Origin: Pictodentalium vernedei
Taxonomy: Eukaryota; Mollusca; Scaphopoda; Dentaliida; Dentaliidae
Reading direction: 5' to 3'
DNA length: 64,000 nt
NCBI GenBank assembly: GCA_031216915.1
Contig: CM062296.1
Location: 662,285,838-662,349,837, forward strand
The notes under the pieces were generated by a model. The model saw nothing but the letters and a program-made list of their open reading frames with translations, had not been told where the DNA came from and made no database searches. Position numbers and translations under genes: made by a program. Each line of letters opens with the position of its first letter. Position 1 is the stretch's first letter. This document shows positions 24,614 through 34,358 of the stretch, one piece after another.

Positions 24614-24789
24614 ATACAATTTTTCAAAACATTTCAACAAAACCATATCATGTGATCCCACTTTGGAACGAGCTCATCGAGCACGTTCCAATGAGGAATC
24701 ACATGATATGGTTTTGTTGAAATTTTTTTTAAAAATGTTATCTAAAATAATAAATTTTTATATCTTCTGCATTGGGTAAAGGGTTAAAG

Positions 24790-25309
24790 CATAATGACAA
24801 GTTTCAGAAAGCTGTACTTTTCGAAGAGCTATGAGAAAATGTAGTTGGTATACTGTGTGTGGAAATTTTGGACAACATCTCAACAGGGTTTGCAGCCCAA
24901 ACTTAGTTTGAAATTCAAGGACTTTTCCAGGACATTAAAGAACACAGACCTGGAAATACAAAATGTCCATCATAACCCATTTGCAGGTTACAACATGTAA
25001 TATGGTGGTAATAGCTTTGGCATGTTTTTTCACCATTTCTGGTTTTCACTATGCTGGCCATGCTGTTTACATCTTAACATGATTTCAGTCAAAATAAATA
25101 TCAACAACTGATGTGTGATCTCGCTTCTGCAAGATCGCATGTTAGATGATGCTATTTATTTCGCCAGACAATTTTTCAAGATGTAAATGGCATGCCATTC
25201 TATTCATAAGTGGATGCAATGCACAACCTTTGAGTTGAGTTTGGCCTGAAAGATTGTCAAGTCAGACAGGCATAACATGTAGGATTATGAATTTAATTTA
25301 TGTTGTATT
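24790..25309. other. Unassigned intronic or flanking stretch
   Basis: No repeat partner was recognised. A minus-strand AG border at 25245 opens a short frame, considered and rejected as the last PSMG1 exon. Confidence 0.4.
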
Positions 25310-25578
25310 GTTATGTCCAAGCCTGAACAGAAGCAACCTGTCATTTGAAAAACGAGGTCCCCAGAGGGTGAATTTGCTGATGCTATCCCATACAGTAGGC
25401 CAATTATCCTCTAGGTACATCTTTCTGTTTTGGTTTGAGACCTTGATTCAGACGGAGGTTCACATAGGGTAAATTTTGTGATGCTACCCTGCTGTGCAGG
25501 GTAGAATCACCAAATTCACCCTCTGGGGACCTCATTTTGAAGATGACAGTCTGCTTATTTTCAGGCTTGGTTATGTCA
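25310..25578. mobile_element. Inverted-repeat MITE-like element
   Basis: The left arm (GTTATGTCCAAGCCTGAA ... CTGTCAT ... GAGGTCCCCAGAGGGTGAAT) and the right arm (ATTCACCCTCTGGGGACCTC ... ATGACAG ... TTCAGGCTTGGTTATG) are inverse matches with arms of about 60-70 bp. The right half contains its own hairpin, GCTACCCTGC/GCAGGGTAG. There is no coding content. The superfamily is undetermined. Confidence 0.75.
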
Positions 25579-25776
25579 TAACCTGTAGTTCATTCACATA
25601 TTTTACAAATATTGTAGCCTGTACATAACCTAAATGATCTTTAGCAGGTTAATTCCAGGCATGAGTACCGGAATTTCAAATGTCTAGTACCTAAAAGGCA
25701 CTCTCCAATATCCACATCACCAAAATAAAGTACAGCCATTGTGGACTGGTCGTACAGTGAGGCTCACACATGCATT

Positions 25777-26154
25777 TACCAGATAATTATTTATTTATTG
25801 GTGTTTAAGGTCACATATTTCTGCACAATAGCTAATCATGACCATGACAGTTTTATGGGTGGAGGAAGCTGGAGTACCAGGAGAGAACCACTGAGCAATG
25901 GCAAGCAACTTTCAGCTACCCAACATACTAACTCCACACAAGCAGGGTGAGCAATGGTTGAAGATAAGTGCACCATCGACGTGCAGTACGCCTTAGTACA
26001 CATCGCCACTGTGCCCCCATGTTGGCAATGGGGGTGAAGAGTCTTGCCCAAAGACACAACGCAGTTGCCACAGGTGGGATTCAAACCGAGGACCTCTCGG
26101 CTTGCAGCCTGCACCTCCACCTGCTGAGCCACCATGCTCCCTCTACCAGGTAAT
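25777..26154 (-). mobile_element. tRNA-derived SINE, second copy
   Basis: On the minus strand the head has GGTGGCTCAGCAGGTGGAGG (box A) and GGTTTGAATCCCACC (box B), the core has CTTTGGGCAAGACTCTTCA, and the 3' part GACCTTAAACACCAATAAAT matches the SINE at 346-742. The imperfect 11-bp flanking duplications are TACCAGATAAT (25777-25787) and TACCAGGTAAT (26144-26154). The second family P copy near 54611-54625 shows the same site without the SINE. Confidence 0.9.
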
Positions 26155-26159
26155 ACTAG

Positions 26160-26550
26160 TTATTACTAGAGAAAGTGTCATCTCAGGATGACACAAAAAG
26201 ATACTACTGCCACCTCCCTATTCAACAAGTTATTGATGATTGAATTTTGGGACAGATGGATGGATGGATGGATGGACGTTCTTACTTGTGGGGTTTTTCC
26301 CATGTTAAACCCTAACCCCACAAGGTCAAAATATTAACCTAACAGTGCAAAAAATAACTCCACAAGTGGCCACTGTACTAACCCAACCTCACAAGTACCA
26401 CTGACCCTAAATTGTAAACCCCACAATGTACCTCTGCTAAGCCTGGACAGCAAGACAGACAGACAGAATGATGGATGGGTGGACAGACGATATGAAAGAT
26501 GGACAGAAAGACAAGCAGAATCCTATATACCCCTGCCAGTGGGGGTATAA
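26160..26550. repeat. Element with terminal CCCC(T)GCCAGTGGGGGTATAAAAA hairpin, nested in family P
   Basis: It starts near TTACTAGAGAAAGTGTCATC, has (TGGA)n at 26253-26277 and AGACAGACAGA runs, and ends with a hairpin TACCCCTGCCAGTGGGGGTA and an A run. A related tail (CCTATATCCCCCTACATGGCAGGGATA) occurs near 28180-28210. It resembles HEF in its end structure (GGACGGA-like run, then hairpin, then A run) but has a different sequence. Confidence 0.6.
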
Positions 26551-26754
26551 AAATCATTATCATTAATGAAGCACTGGGTTGTACTCAGTGCTTCATTAAT
26601 TAAGTTCTTGGTGATTATTCCTTATAATTAGTGTTTGAAATCTAATATTGCATCCGTGGAAATATTGCCCACACAGGGAAAGTGACCTGTCCAGTGCAGC
26701 TGTACTGTACCATTTTCTTTTAATTGAATATTACACACATTTGAAGATTCTTAC

Positions 26755-26891
26755 CTGAATGGAATTTCTAAATGGAGTGGAATTAAGCACCACCTTGAAA
26801 GCCCTTATGGCAGCAAAGTCTAAAAACATATAATCACTATAACATATATATATCACAGCTCGGATGTTGTTCATTTCACAGTGTGTCATAA
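26755..26891 (-). CDS. PSMG1: PSMG1 internal exon (C-terminal domain part)
   Basis: This 137-bp exon of proteasome assembly chaperone 1 is bordered by an excellent acceptor (CTTTTCTTTTCAG) and donor (CAG|GTAAGA) on the minus strand. It starts with two bases of a split codon, which pair with the single base left by the exon at 28387 (A|TT, Ile), and ends in phase 0. The 45 full codons read MTHCEMNNIRAVIYICYSDY at the start and continue to ...LDFAAIRAFKVVLNSTPFRN; the vertebrate protein has CQVWKIPAILYLCYTD and LD...VEAFKPIL at the same place. PSMG1 pairs with PSMG2 to guide assembly of the 20S proteasome alpha ring. The next exon, with the C-terminal tail, was not found. Homology is from memory, without a search. 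Confidence 0.9.
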
Positions 26892-27057
26892 CTGAAAAGA
26901 AAAGTAAAATTAATCACTGTAACTCTTTAAATACAAATAGAAGAATATATAGAGAATTCTAAAATCAGTCATTATAGGACTCCTGGTCCTTTACCTTGCA
27001 AATTAGGCTATTAAACAAATACTGGGTTCTCAGGCACCTCCCTCATCACTCCTTTTT

Positions 27058-27241
27058 TATTACTGTAAAACCTCTTTTGAGTGATCACTCTCGTGAGAGA
27101 CCACCTGTCTTGAGAGACTACTATGACCTTGTACCATTTGGTTGTTTTACTCTGTAATGGACCTGTCATGAGAGACCACCTGTTTTGAGAGACCACTTTT
27201 GCCTGGCAAAAAGGGTGGTCTTTCAAGACAGGTTCTACTTA
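27058..27241. mobile_element. MITE-like element with AGTRAAACCTSTYTTGA ends
   Basis: The left end, ACTGTAAAACCTCTTTTGAG, and the inverse of the right end, AGTAGAACCTGTCTTGAAAG, are imperfect terminal inverted repeats. The interior repeats GAGAGACCACCTG twice. There is no coding potential. Short elements of this look are widespread in invertebrate introns; the superfamily is uncertain. Confidence 0.65.
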
Positions 27242-27284
27242 ACTGGAAATCTCTTCATTCACTATTTTTCACCTGTTGGATAAA

Positions 27285-27535
27285 AATTTGACCAACTGAG
27301 CTCTGTCAAACACAATATAATTGGTAAAATTTGCAGTTGCACTATGGGAAATTTTCACTGCTGAAAAAAAACAACATTTTTTCCACATAATAGTCCAAGT
27401 AGTTAAATTTGTTATTCCACCTATTTTCAGGAGTTTGTTGATTAACAAAAATTTAAAAAAATAAAAAGGCTCCCTCTCTCATCATGAAATTAAGAGAAAA
27501 TTGCCTGAGAAACAAGAAGTTTTTTTAATAGGCCT
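27285..27535. repeat. Inverted partner 1 of a repeat flanking a PSMG1 exon
   Basis: It matches 30695-30948 in inverse orientation: GAGCTCTGTCAAACA, ATTTGCAGTTGCACTATGGG, AAATTTTCACTGCTGAAAAA, CTCCCTCTC and GAGAAACAAGAA appear in the same order after complementing one copy. Divergence is moderate. The exon at 28387-28575 lies between the two. Confidence 0.75.
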
Positions 27536-28386
27536 AACTTGATCTTGTTTGAATTAGCAACTTCAAAGTCTTCCAAAATGATGAGTTTCAAAGAGTCAAA
27601 TGAGTGAACAACAGGTGAAAAGACTTACAAATAGAAGAATTAACTTATGGTTTTAAATTCATAGGGTTGAGAAGGGAAAAACATGCCTTCCTCCTATGTC
27701 TGTTTTTCAGAGCAAAAATGCCTGAAAATGCATGTTGTTTTTTTTAGGGGGGGGGGGGGGAGGGGAGGGGTGGGGGAGGGCTTAGTTAAATTTTCTGAGC
27801 ATCACACATAATCTTTTGCCCTTGAACATTACCCTCTAAAATAATAGGCATTTCGATCTTACCAACTTCCAGTCCTGTATCAATTTTGGTAATAAAAAAT
27901 ATTACCCATTTTTTCTAGAGTGCAAACAAACACCCACACATTCACACCCACATTTGGTGACGAAAGCCCTACCTTCAATACAACTATAGTCAGAGTGGGC
28001 AATTTATTTATTTAATGGGGTTGTAACAACACTTTCAACAGATCTGTAATATAAAATTGAGCACTAAATATATTATAATTTGTTTTCAGATCTCTGTCAA
28101 ATAAGATATTATGGAATAAAAGAGCTCTGTCAAAGAAGATATTGTGGACAGATTGAAGGATGGATGGACAGAACCCATTCCTATATCCCCCTACATGGCA
28201 GGGATAAGAAGCTTGCTATGCTTGATCCACTGAGCCATATTCTGAAAAATGAAGTGATCATTTTCAGTTTTTATGCAAACAATTTTGTGTCATCTGCTAG
28301 TCATGCTGGGTAAAGGATTGAAAGAAAAAAAGCAAAAGGTGACATATTTTTTCCCCCCAAAGAACTGATATATAGATGAAACTCAC
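27536..28386. other. Intron sequence, mostly unassigned
   Basis: It holds a G-run block at 27748-27780 and a repeat fragment at 28085-28215 whose tail resembles the element at 26160-26550. The rest shows no recognised feature. It lies within the 1495-bp intron (26892-28386) between two PSMG1 exons. Confidence 0.5.
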
Positions 28387-28575
28387 TTTGTGCTGGCAAT
28401 CCTGAAACTATATTTGGCTGTTCGAGGTATGGACATGATGGTAACCCTACAAATTTTGAGGATGACAGTGACCGTACAAATGGTGGTTTCATGTCTGTGA
28501 TCTGTTTATCACTCAGGTATTCACTTGTTGTAGAACTACACAACACACACACATATGCTTTAGTGAGATTTATAC
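28387..28575 (-). CDS. PSMG1: PSMG1 internal exon (LEQPNIV exon)
   Basis: A 189-bp exon with acceptor TTTAGTATTTTTCAG and donor CACAAA|GTGAGT on the minus strand. It carries two bases of a split codon, 62 full codons and one base. The sequence AYVCVLCSSTTSEYLSD matches the strand and turn that vertebrate PSMG1 has as MQITILTCRHVTDYKTSE, and CPYLEQPNIVSGLP matches CPLLEQPNIVHDLP nearly exactly. This LEQPNIV block is the most diagnostic signature seen. The outgoing phase fits the exon at 26755-26891. The incoming phase (needs one base) does not fit the end of the exon at 55038-55252, so a short exon between them is probably unseen. A later acceptor (TGTGTAG at about 28537) is possible but would drop conserved residues. 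Confidence 0.92.
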
Positions 28576-29120
28576 CTGAAAAATACTAAATTTTAAACTT
28601 TATTGTTGAATAAATGTATTGAAGGAAGATGTCACAGTTGCCTTTCATTTCAGCATTCCACCTATAGATTATATGTTTATAACCAGGCTTGGCAATTTCA
28701 GGAGAGCGATTTTTTAGCTCTCCTTACTGCCCTCCTGAAAGAATTAAGGAGAGCGAAAAATTGCCCTCCTAAATATTTTGGTCTGGGATGATTGAGATTA
28801 CATGTATTATGCTCACATTAAATTTTTGTTGTAAAGCAAAAATGTAATTTAATTTCTAAGTCACATAACATCACGTAATTTCATTTTGAAAGTGGTTTAG
28901 TGGTAAAAGGTAATGGCTGCACCATACCCAAACACAGTTGCAATCATTTGAAGCAAAATGGGTCACAGCAATATTTTTTTTTCTGTCAGTTTCAAGTTCA
29001 ACAACTGACATCACAGTTTGAGGGGTAATTATTCAAGGAATATTGACGCAATAATATACTACCATTACTACTATCCTGTCACTTGAAGCACTTGCACCAG
29101 GATGTGACTGCAGATTCAAG
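28576..29120. other. Intron sequence with small GAGAGC hairpins
   Basis: GGAGAGCGATTTTTTAGCTC and the following AAGGAGAGCG...GCCCTCCT block (28692-28772) recur in short form at 29400-29450 (GCTCTCCTAAGC, GAGGAGAGCAATTTTTTGCC). No gene is seen. Confidence 0.5.
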
Positions 29121-29229
29121 CAGACCTGTTGTCCAAGAAAGTCATATGCCTACTACTACCACCTTCAACCCCCCTTGGGGGTTGAAGGTGGTAGTGGTAG
29201 GCGTATGACTTTCTTGGACAACAGGTCTG
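29121..29229. repeat. Near-perfect 109-bp palindrome
   Basis: Arms of about 53 bp (CAGACCTGTTGTCCAAGAAA ... CACCTTCAACCCCC and its inverse) meet with essentially no loop at about 29175. Only one or two mismatches are seen (CATATGC against GCGTATG; CTACTACC against GGTAGTGG). A foldback of this quality suggests a recent MITE or an unstable hairpin. Confidence 0.9.
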
Positions 29230-30049
29230 GGTACACACACAGGTCTTGTCAAGTGTGTGTTCGGTTGTTGAGTGAGACATCTAGATGTCTAAGAGATTTC
29301 GCTTTACCTTAGTAAAGTTAATAAAATCACTGATGTAGTCTGTTGGTTTCAGTTTCAATGAGTTCGTTCAACTGGATACTTAAAATGCTGTGTAAAGCTA
29401 ATTGCTCTCCTAAGCTGATTGAGGAGAGCAATTTTTTGCCCTCCTACATTTTTCAGAATACCAGGCCTGTATAACAGCAAATAATAAATGTGCATATTAA
29501 CTGGTGTTAAAAGTAGGTATTGCTATATCACAACCACATAATACACATAAATGCAAGTTTAGCCACATCTTTCAGACAAACGTACCTCCCCACAAAATTG
29601 GAGTTCCACCTGAGGGACTATCTCCCATTTGTGATTTTGAAAATTTTGATAAAATGGGTTGACCTCACTTACCCCGATACATTGTACTCTCACAGAGAGG
29701 ACGATGCATCAGGGTAAGTTGTTTTGAAACATAAATGTTCTTATTTGCATGTAGTTTGTGCAAAACACCTAGGCACTACTTTGATACTTTTTACAGTCTT
29801 GGGTATAACAAATTATCAAAGTGCCTAGACATTTCACAGAATCTAGTTGCATTGTCCTGATGTTACAAGACCTATATGTTACAATGAGCTTATCACAGTT
29901 TAATTTCAGTCAGAATCACATATTAGACCAAACAGAATTATATAAAAACATATAATATACATCTGGAAATAAAATATCCCTATCAACTTTACCGGTCTAT
30001 TTTGTCTATAATTATTCGTGTACAATAGTGTAAAAATGGTTATGTTTTA
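29230..30049. other. Intron sequence, unassigned
   Basis: AT-rich intron of PSMG1 without recognised genes or repeats, apart from the short GAGAGC hairpin near 29400-29450. Confidence 0.45.
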
Positions 30050-30297
30050 ACCCTTTACCCAACATGAAAAGTAGACGACACTTGCAAATAAAATTCTGGA
30101 ATAACTACTTTTTTAAATTTTTTGTCTCAAAAACATAGGTTATGACCCCTCATTGGAATGAGCTCAATGAGCTTGTTCCAATGAAGGGTCATAACCTATG
30201 TTTTTGAGACAAAAAGTGAAAAAATAATGAAAATTAATTGGCGATTTTTGAGAATAGCACTGGCCGGTTTTGGCCACTACATTGGGTAAAGGGTTAA
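30050..30297. mobile_element. piggyBac-like MITE, complete
   Basis: The ends TTAACCCTTTACCCAA and TTGGGTAAAGGGTTAA (written in the opposite sense at the right) are perfect inverted repeats with TTAA at each border, the target used by piggyBac transposases. The centre (about 30119-30216) is a foldback of about 45-bp arms, with AAAAACATAGGTTATGACCC on one side and its inverse on the other, and a short GAGCTCAATGAGC middle. No transposase gene of this group is in the window. Confidence 0.82.
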
Positions 30298-30694
30298 ATA
30301 CTAAATTTTGCAGAATATTTTCCCAGATGCTACCACAGCAGAGCCAGCGTTTGCTGATCGTTACTTAGCACACCTCCCCAACAAAAATCCTAGCCAAGGG
30401 CCTGTCTTTGTAATCCTGCTGTCCACTACAGAGGATACACAACACAGGCATTAATTACTGGAACCTACTGTACAGTAAGGCATAACTTATCAACCACACT
30501 AAACACACTTGGTTCCACTTCCTGGAGTTCCTGTGGGAAAGAGAATAAGGAAATAAATAGTAACAGACAATATGTTTCCACCAGCTTAAGTAGTTAGCCC
30601 TTTAGATATTGTAATACCCATAATGGACCAGTGATCTTAACAGAAATTGGCATTCAAATTTTATTATTTTTGCTTCAATTTCCACCTCAAAAAG

Positions 30695-30948
30695 AAAAAT
30701 GAAAAATTTTAGTAATGTCTCTTAAAAAATTCTTGTTTCTCAAGTAATTTTCCCTTAATTGTATGAAGAGGGAGGAATGCTTCTTTTTTCTCCATTAGTC
30801 CACAAAACAGTTCTGAAACTCGTGTGAATTATTAATTTAACTCCTTTCACAATTCTGTGGAAAAACCATTGTTTTTCAGCAGTGAAAATTTCCCATACTG
30901 CAGTTGCAAATTTAACCAACTATATCTTGTTTGATAGAGCTCGATGAG
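30695..30948. repeat. Inverted partner 2 of the repeat flanking a PSMG1 exon
   Basis: Inverse match to 27285-27535. Its GATAGAGCTC end continues across the hAT-like insertion (30949-31934) into GTCTGTCAAACAAG, so the uninterrupted repeat was palindromic here, like the related block at 32752-32800 (CTTGTTTGACAGAGCT...AGCTCTGTCGACCAAC). Confidence 0.7.
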
Positions 30949-31940
30949 CAGGGCTTGCATTTTAGAATCATGACCAGGCTGATCGATAGGCCTGGTGAAG
31001 TGGTCGACCTGGCTGATTTTTCTTCACTGGGGCTGAATTATTTTTTTACACTTGCATGTGCATATTATATTGATATTTCATGTATACTGTGTTATTTGAT
31101 GATTTATTATGAATAAAGATTAATAATTCCAACCTAATTGTCTTTTATTAATTTGCTATGGGCTTTTAACCAGGCAATATTAATACCCTGCTGATCCGTG
31201 CCATGCTGCCATACTATAAATTACTCATGAATAATTAATGCATGAACCAGTACGTGTTCAGCATATATTTTTCCAAATCAATTGTAATTGCGTTGTTCTG
31301 TGACGGGTTATTTTCAAAGACAGCTTGGAGGGAGGGGATGAGGGAATCCACATAAGATGCAGAAATTACAAACTCTTGTGTAAACATTTCAGAATAAATG
31401 CTCAATCAATCAGAGGTTATGTTTATTCTCTTTATTATAATAGACGCATGTGGTTGTGTTGACAACACAGTCATACACCAAATAATTTTTTTTTAAAGTC
31501 TGCTGATGATATTCATATGGCTTTTCCCACCATATGTGTAAAACGTGTGCCAGGCAATCAAACAATAATCGCAATGGAATATGGTAATAAATAAGGGATT
31601 TGAAGTTGTTGCACCACATAAGGTTTATAAGGTCAGTTTCAACCCGTTTGTGCATTTATTTTTGCCATGCCCACTCCCTCACATTTTCTACGCTCGTCTG
31701 TGATCATCTTTTAGTACATCCCCAGTGGAAGTACATGAATACAACTGGAATCGCCCGGTCGATTAGTCCCATTGCCGGTAGTTATTTTGTTTTATGAAAT
31801 TGCTTGTTGCTTGATTCGCTGAGATTGGGAAAACAACTGATTGATGACAGGGCCAACTGATCGGCCTGGCCAGATTATTTTTGCAGCCGATTACTAGGCA
31901 GGGGCCGATCGGCCTGGTCAAAATGCAAGCCCTGGATGAG
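30943..31940. mobile_element. hAT-like non-autonomous element, about 986 bp
   Basis: Terminal inverted repeats CAGGGCTTGCATTTT...GACCAGGC (left, 30949) and the inverse (GCCTGGTCAAAATGCAAGCC, then CTG, ending 31934). A perfect 6-bp direct repeat, GATGAG, flanks it at 30943-30948 and 31935-31940. CAGGG ends fit the hAT superfamily, although classical hAT duplications are 8 bp. It encodes no transposase. The ends resemble those of the hAT element at 48560-53642. Confidence 0.8.
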
Positions 31941-33470
31941 GTCTGTCAAACAAGAAAAAGTTGGTCAAAGTTTTAGTCCCACAAGTACAAAATGGTGCAG
32001 AGGAAGCCAAGTTACATGAAGGGCCACTTTGCCAGTGAATATTATTCAAATAATAGAAGTATTTCTCTGTGTTTTTCCTTTTTTTAGTGTTTTATCCTAC
32101 TTTGTTTCTGAAAAAACTAGAATGCTGACCTCAAAAAGAAGTCAAATACCAAATATCTTGTCTTTGTACTCATCGATTCATTATGGGGAGTTTTTCCACC
32201 ACCCCTCCCCTCCCCATGTGAGACAGCACAAAGATTTTTATAAAACTGAAACACAACACCCCAGTCACCATTCACATGAAATCAGTCTGCAATTGGATCA
32301 GACACAAACACAACCTCCGTTACGTACAATGTATGCCAGATGCGTGATGATGGACAAAGACTTTCAGTAAGGTGAGCTAAGAAAGCAGATTCAGTTTTTT
32401 ATGGAAGTCAGATAACCAATGTATTCCTGAACAAATCAACAAGAATCTTGTCAGACCATCCTCTCACCAGTGATCAAATCTAGAACTTATTTCATTTTAT
32501 CAAGTATGAATTGTAACTAGAGGTTTGGTGATACAATGTTTGGCAATATTTAGGTGCATTTTCAAAATTATCTATTTAGTAGATTGGTGACCCCAAATGT
32601 TTAAAAATGGCTTTATATCCATGTACAGTGAAAACCTGTTAACTGAATCACCACTTTGCCAATGAAAATTATTCAATTGACAACATTATTCAATTAATAG
32701 GGATTTGGTCACTTTCCTGTATTCTGGAGATAAACAAAGCATTGATTCTATTATATCTTGTTTGACAGAGCTAAGGGAGCTCTGTCGACCAACATATAAA
32801 AGATTAAATGCCTGTATTAAATATACTGAGGCTAAAAAGGTTAAAAAAAAAAAAACAAGGAGAATTTGATGATTCTCAGAGTAAACTTTTTAATCAATTA
32901 ACAGGAGTTTACTCTATAACCTATGTGCAATAAACAGGTCAAATTTGGACTGCAGGTATGGTAAATGGTTTTGTGTCTATAAATTATATTCAGTTATCAG
33001 GGTTATTCTATAAATAGATATGCAGTTAAGGGGATGTCCAATTAACCAACTTAACTTTGGTCAAATTTCAAGTAATTATTCTCCAAAGTCCGGAAAAGGC
33101 CTGAAAGGAATAACCCCAATAAATTAAAAATACTTTTTTTTTTGGAATGAAACATAAATTTTGTGTAAACTAATATACTGAGTCAAACAAGAAAGTATAA
33201 TAGAAGCAAATGTGAAAAAATAGCATAAAGGATGAAATATAATAGTTCTAATGTTGCATGTTTGTGGACAAGAAGTCATGCAAAGAGTTTAATGAAATGT
33301 TGTTGTTGTCCACCCAACCGTATACAATTTTACTACGGATTTCAAAATAGCAGGTGCTACCCAAGAATGTCAAACTGAATGGGTGACTGACGATTTTCTT
33401 TGTGTTATGTTGTGCTTGAGAGCCTGGGTTATTGAGAAAACACACTATTGTTTGTGTCTTCCAACATTTG
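31941..33470. other. Intron sequence with a palindromic repeat, otherwise unassigned
   Basis: 32752-32800 carries the TATATCTTGTTTGACAGAGC foldback shared with the repeats near 27290 and 30920. A block starting GTGAAAACCTGTTAACTGAA at 32631 looks like the end of a short MITE, but a matching right end was not fixed. No gene is seen. Confidence 0.45.
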
Positions 33471-33477
33471 AAAAAAT

Positions 33478-33660
33478 GCCAAGGTTTAATAACCGAAAAT
33501 CAAAGGTTGCGTGCCATTGGTATGCATGAGGCTGGGATACCTCAAGATGAGCTCGCTGCGGAATTCGGAGTCATAGTGGCCATTATTTACCGTCTCACTG
33601 GAAGGTATAGAACCACTGGATCTACTGCCGACTGACCGCGTTCAGCTACAGTCAAATTAT
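33478..33660 (+). pseudogene. Tc1/mariner-like transposase N-terminal fragment
   Basis: A frame from about 33492 reads RLRAIGMHEAGIPQDELAAE, then FGV...IYRLTGRYRTTGSTAD, a stop, and RPRSATV. This is the paired helix-turn-helix start of Tc1-like transposases, which usually read R.RAIGM..AG....VA..FGV and TGS..DRPRSG. The stop TGA stands where the family has CGA (Arg), a simple C-to-T change. No catalytic DDE region follows, so the copy is truncated and dead. Confidence 0.8.
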
Positions 33661-34358
33661 TTTTTCACAAATATTCAATTGTGATGTCTGCAATGTATGT
33701 TGATGTGAATATATTTTTGTTTTCAAATATAATTTTCCAGAATTATGTTTTGCTCATCGACAACCACCAAATAATAGTAGTTTCGAAATTGATGGTTTAT
33801 TAATCCCTAGCTGAAACTTGCATAACTTTCCCATTTCAAAATTGCCAATAAGGACTGTATCTCGCAATTATCACATTGTCAGTTGAATATTTTCCTGTGA
33901 ATGTATAGTGTGTTAAGCATTACATTGCCTCGCAGATTGGAAAACAGCAATGAAATGTTTGCAGATTTCAGATCTTAGGAAATCAAATTGTTTCCCAACT
34001 TGGACCAAGAATCACATTATCAAAACAAGCATGTCGTCCCAATAAAATCTATATTTTGTGGTCGTTCATTTTCCACTGAGAGTTTTCAACACATCGGTGA
34101 TGAAATGATGAATATGCTTTCTCTGAGTATGGTATGTGGAGTCTTTTATTTACAACTCAGACATTAGAATTACCGATCTATTCCTTGCGATTCTTATCGG
34201 TTACTTATGTGGCTGGAAATTTCTTTGTCATCAAAAAGCAAAAAAACTAAAAAAAATGTTTTGAAAGGGTGGGTAAATTCAGGTTTTATGTACTTTTGTC
34301 ATTATTTTGGTGTATAATATGTCACTATTCACCACTTTAATTCGTATTTTCAAAAAAA
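33661..34358. other. Intron sequence, unassigned
   Basis: AT-rich; no gene, no repeat partner and no terminal inverted repeats were found for the Tc1 fragment. Confidence 0.4.

Larger units (their letters stand above)
17642..24789. mobile_element. piggyBac-like MITE split by DIRS copy B
   Basis: The left end, TTAACCCTTTACTCAAC at about 17649, and the right end, GCATTGGGTAAAGGGTTAA at about 24771-24789, are inverted relatives of each other, with TTAA at both borders. CCCTTTACCC ends with TTAA target sites fit piggyBac-group MITEs. DIRS B (17707-24613) lies between the halves, so the MITE itself is only about 0.24 kb. Its interior at 24630-24730 is a long palindrome centred on GAGCTCATCGAGC. 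A complete relative sits at 30050-30297. Confidence 0.75.
25690..26645. repeat. Dispersed repeat (family P), copy 1, interrupted twice
   Basis: The outer parts match 54555-54810: GTGGACTGGTC, CATGCATTTACCAGATAAT and AATTAGTGTTTGAAATCTAA...GGAAATATTG. In copy 1 a SINE (25788-26143) and a second element (about 26160-26550) sit between blocks that are adjacent in copy 2. Both copies contain a short palindrome with TTAATGAA...TTCATTAATTAA. Confidence 0.75.

Noticed and set aside
25137-25245. Candidate last PSMG1 exon after acceptor AATCTTTCAG
   Set aside because: The phase-0 reading ends after 13 codons and does not look like the PSMG1 tail; the frame that reads longer is in the wrong phase.
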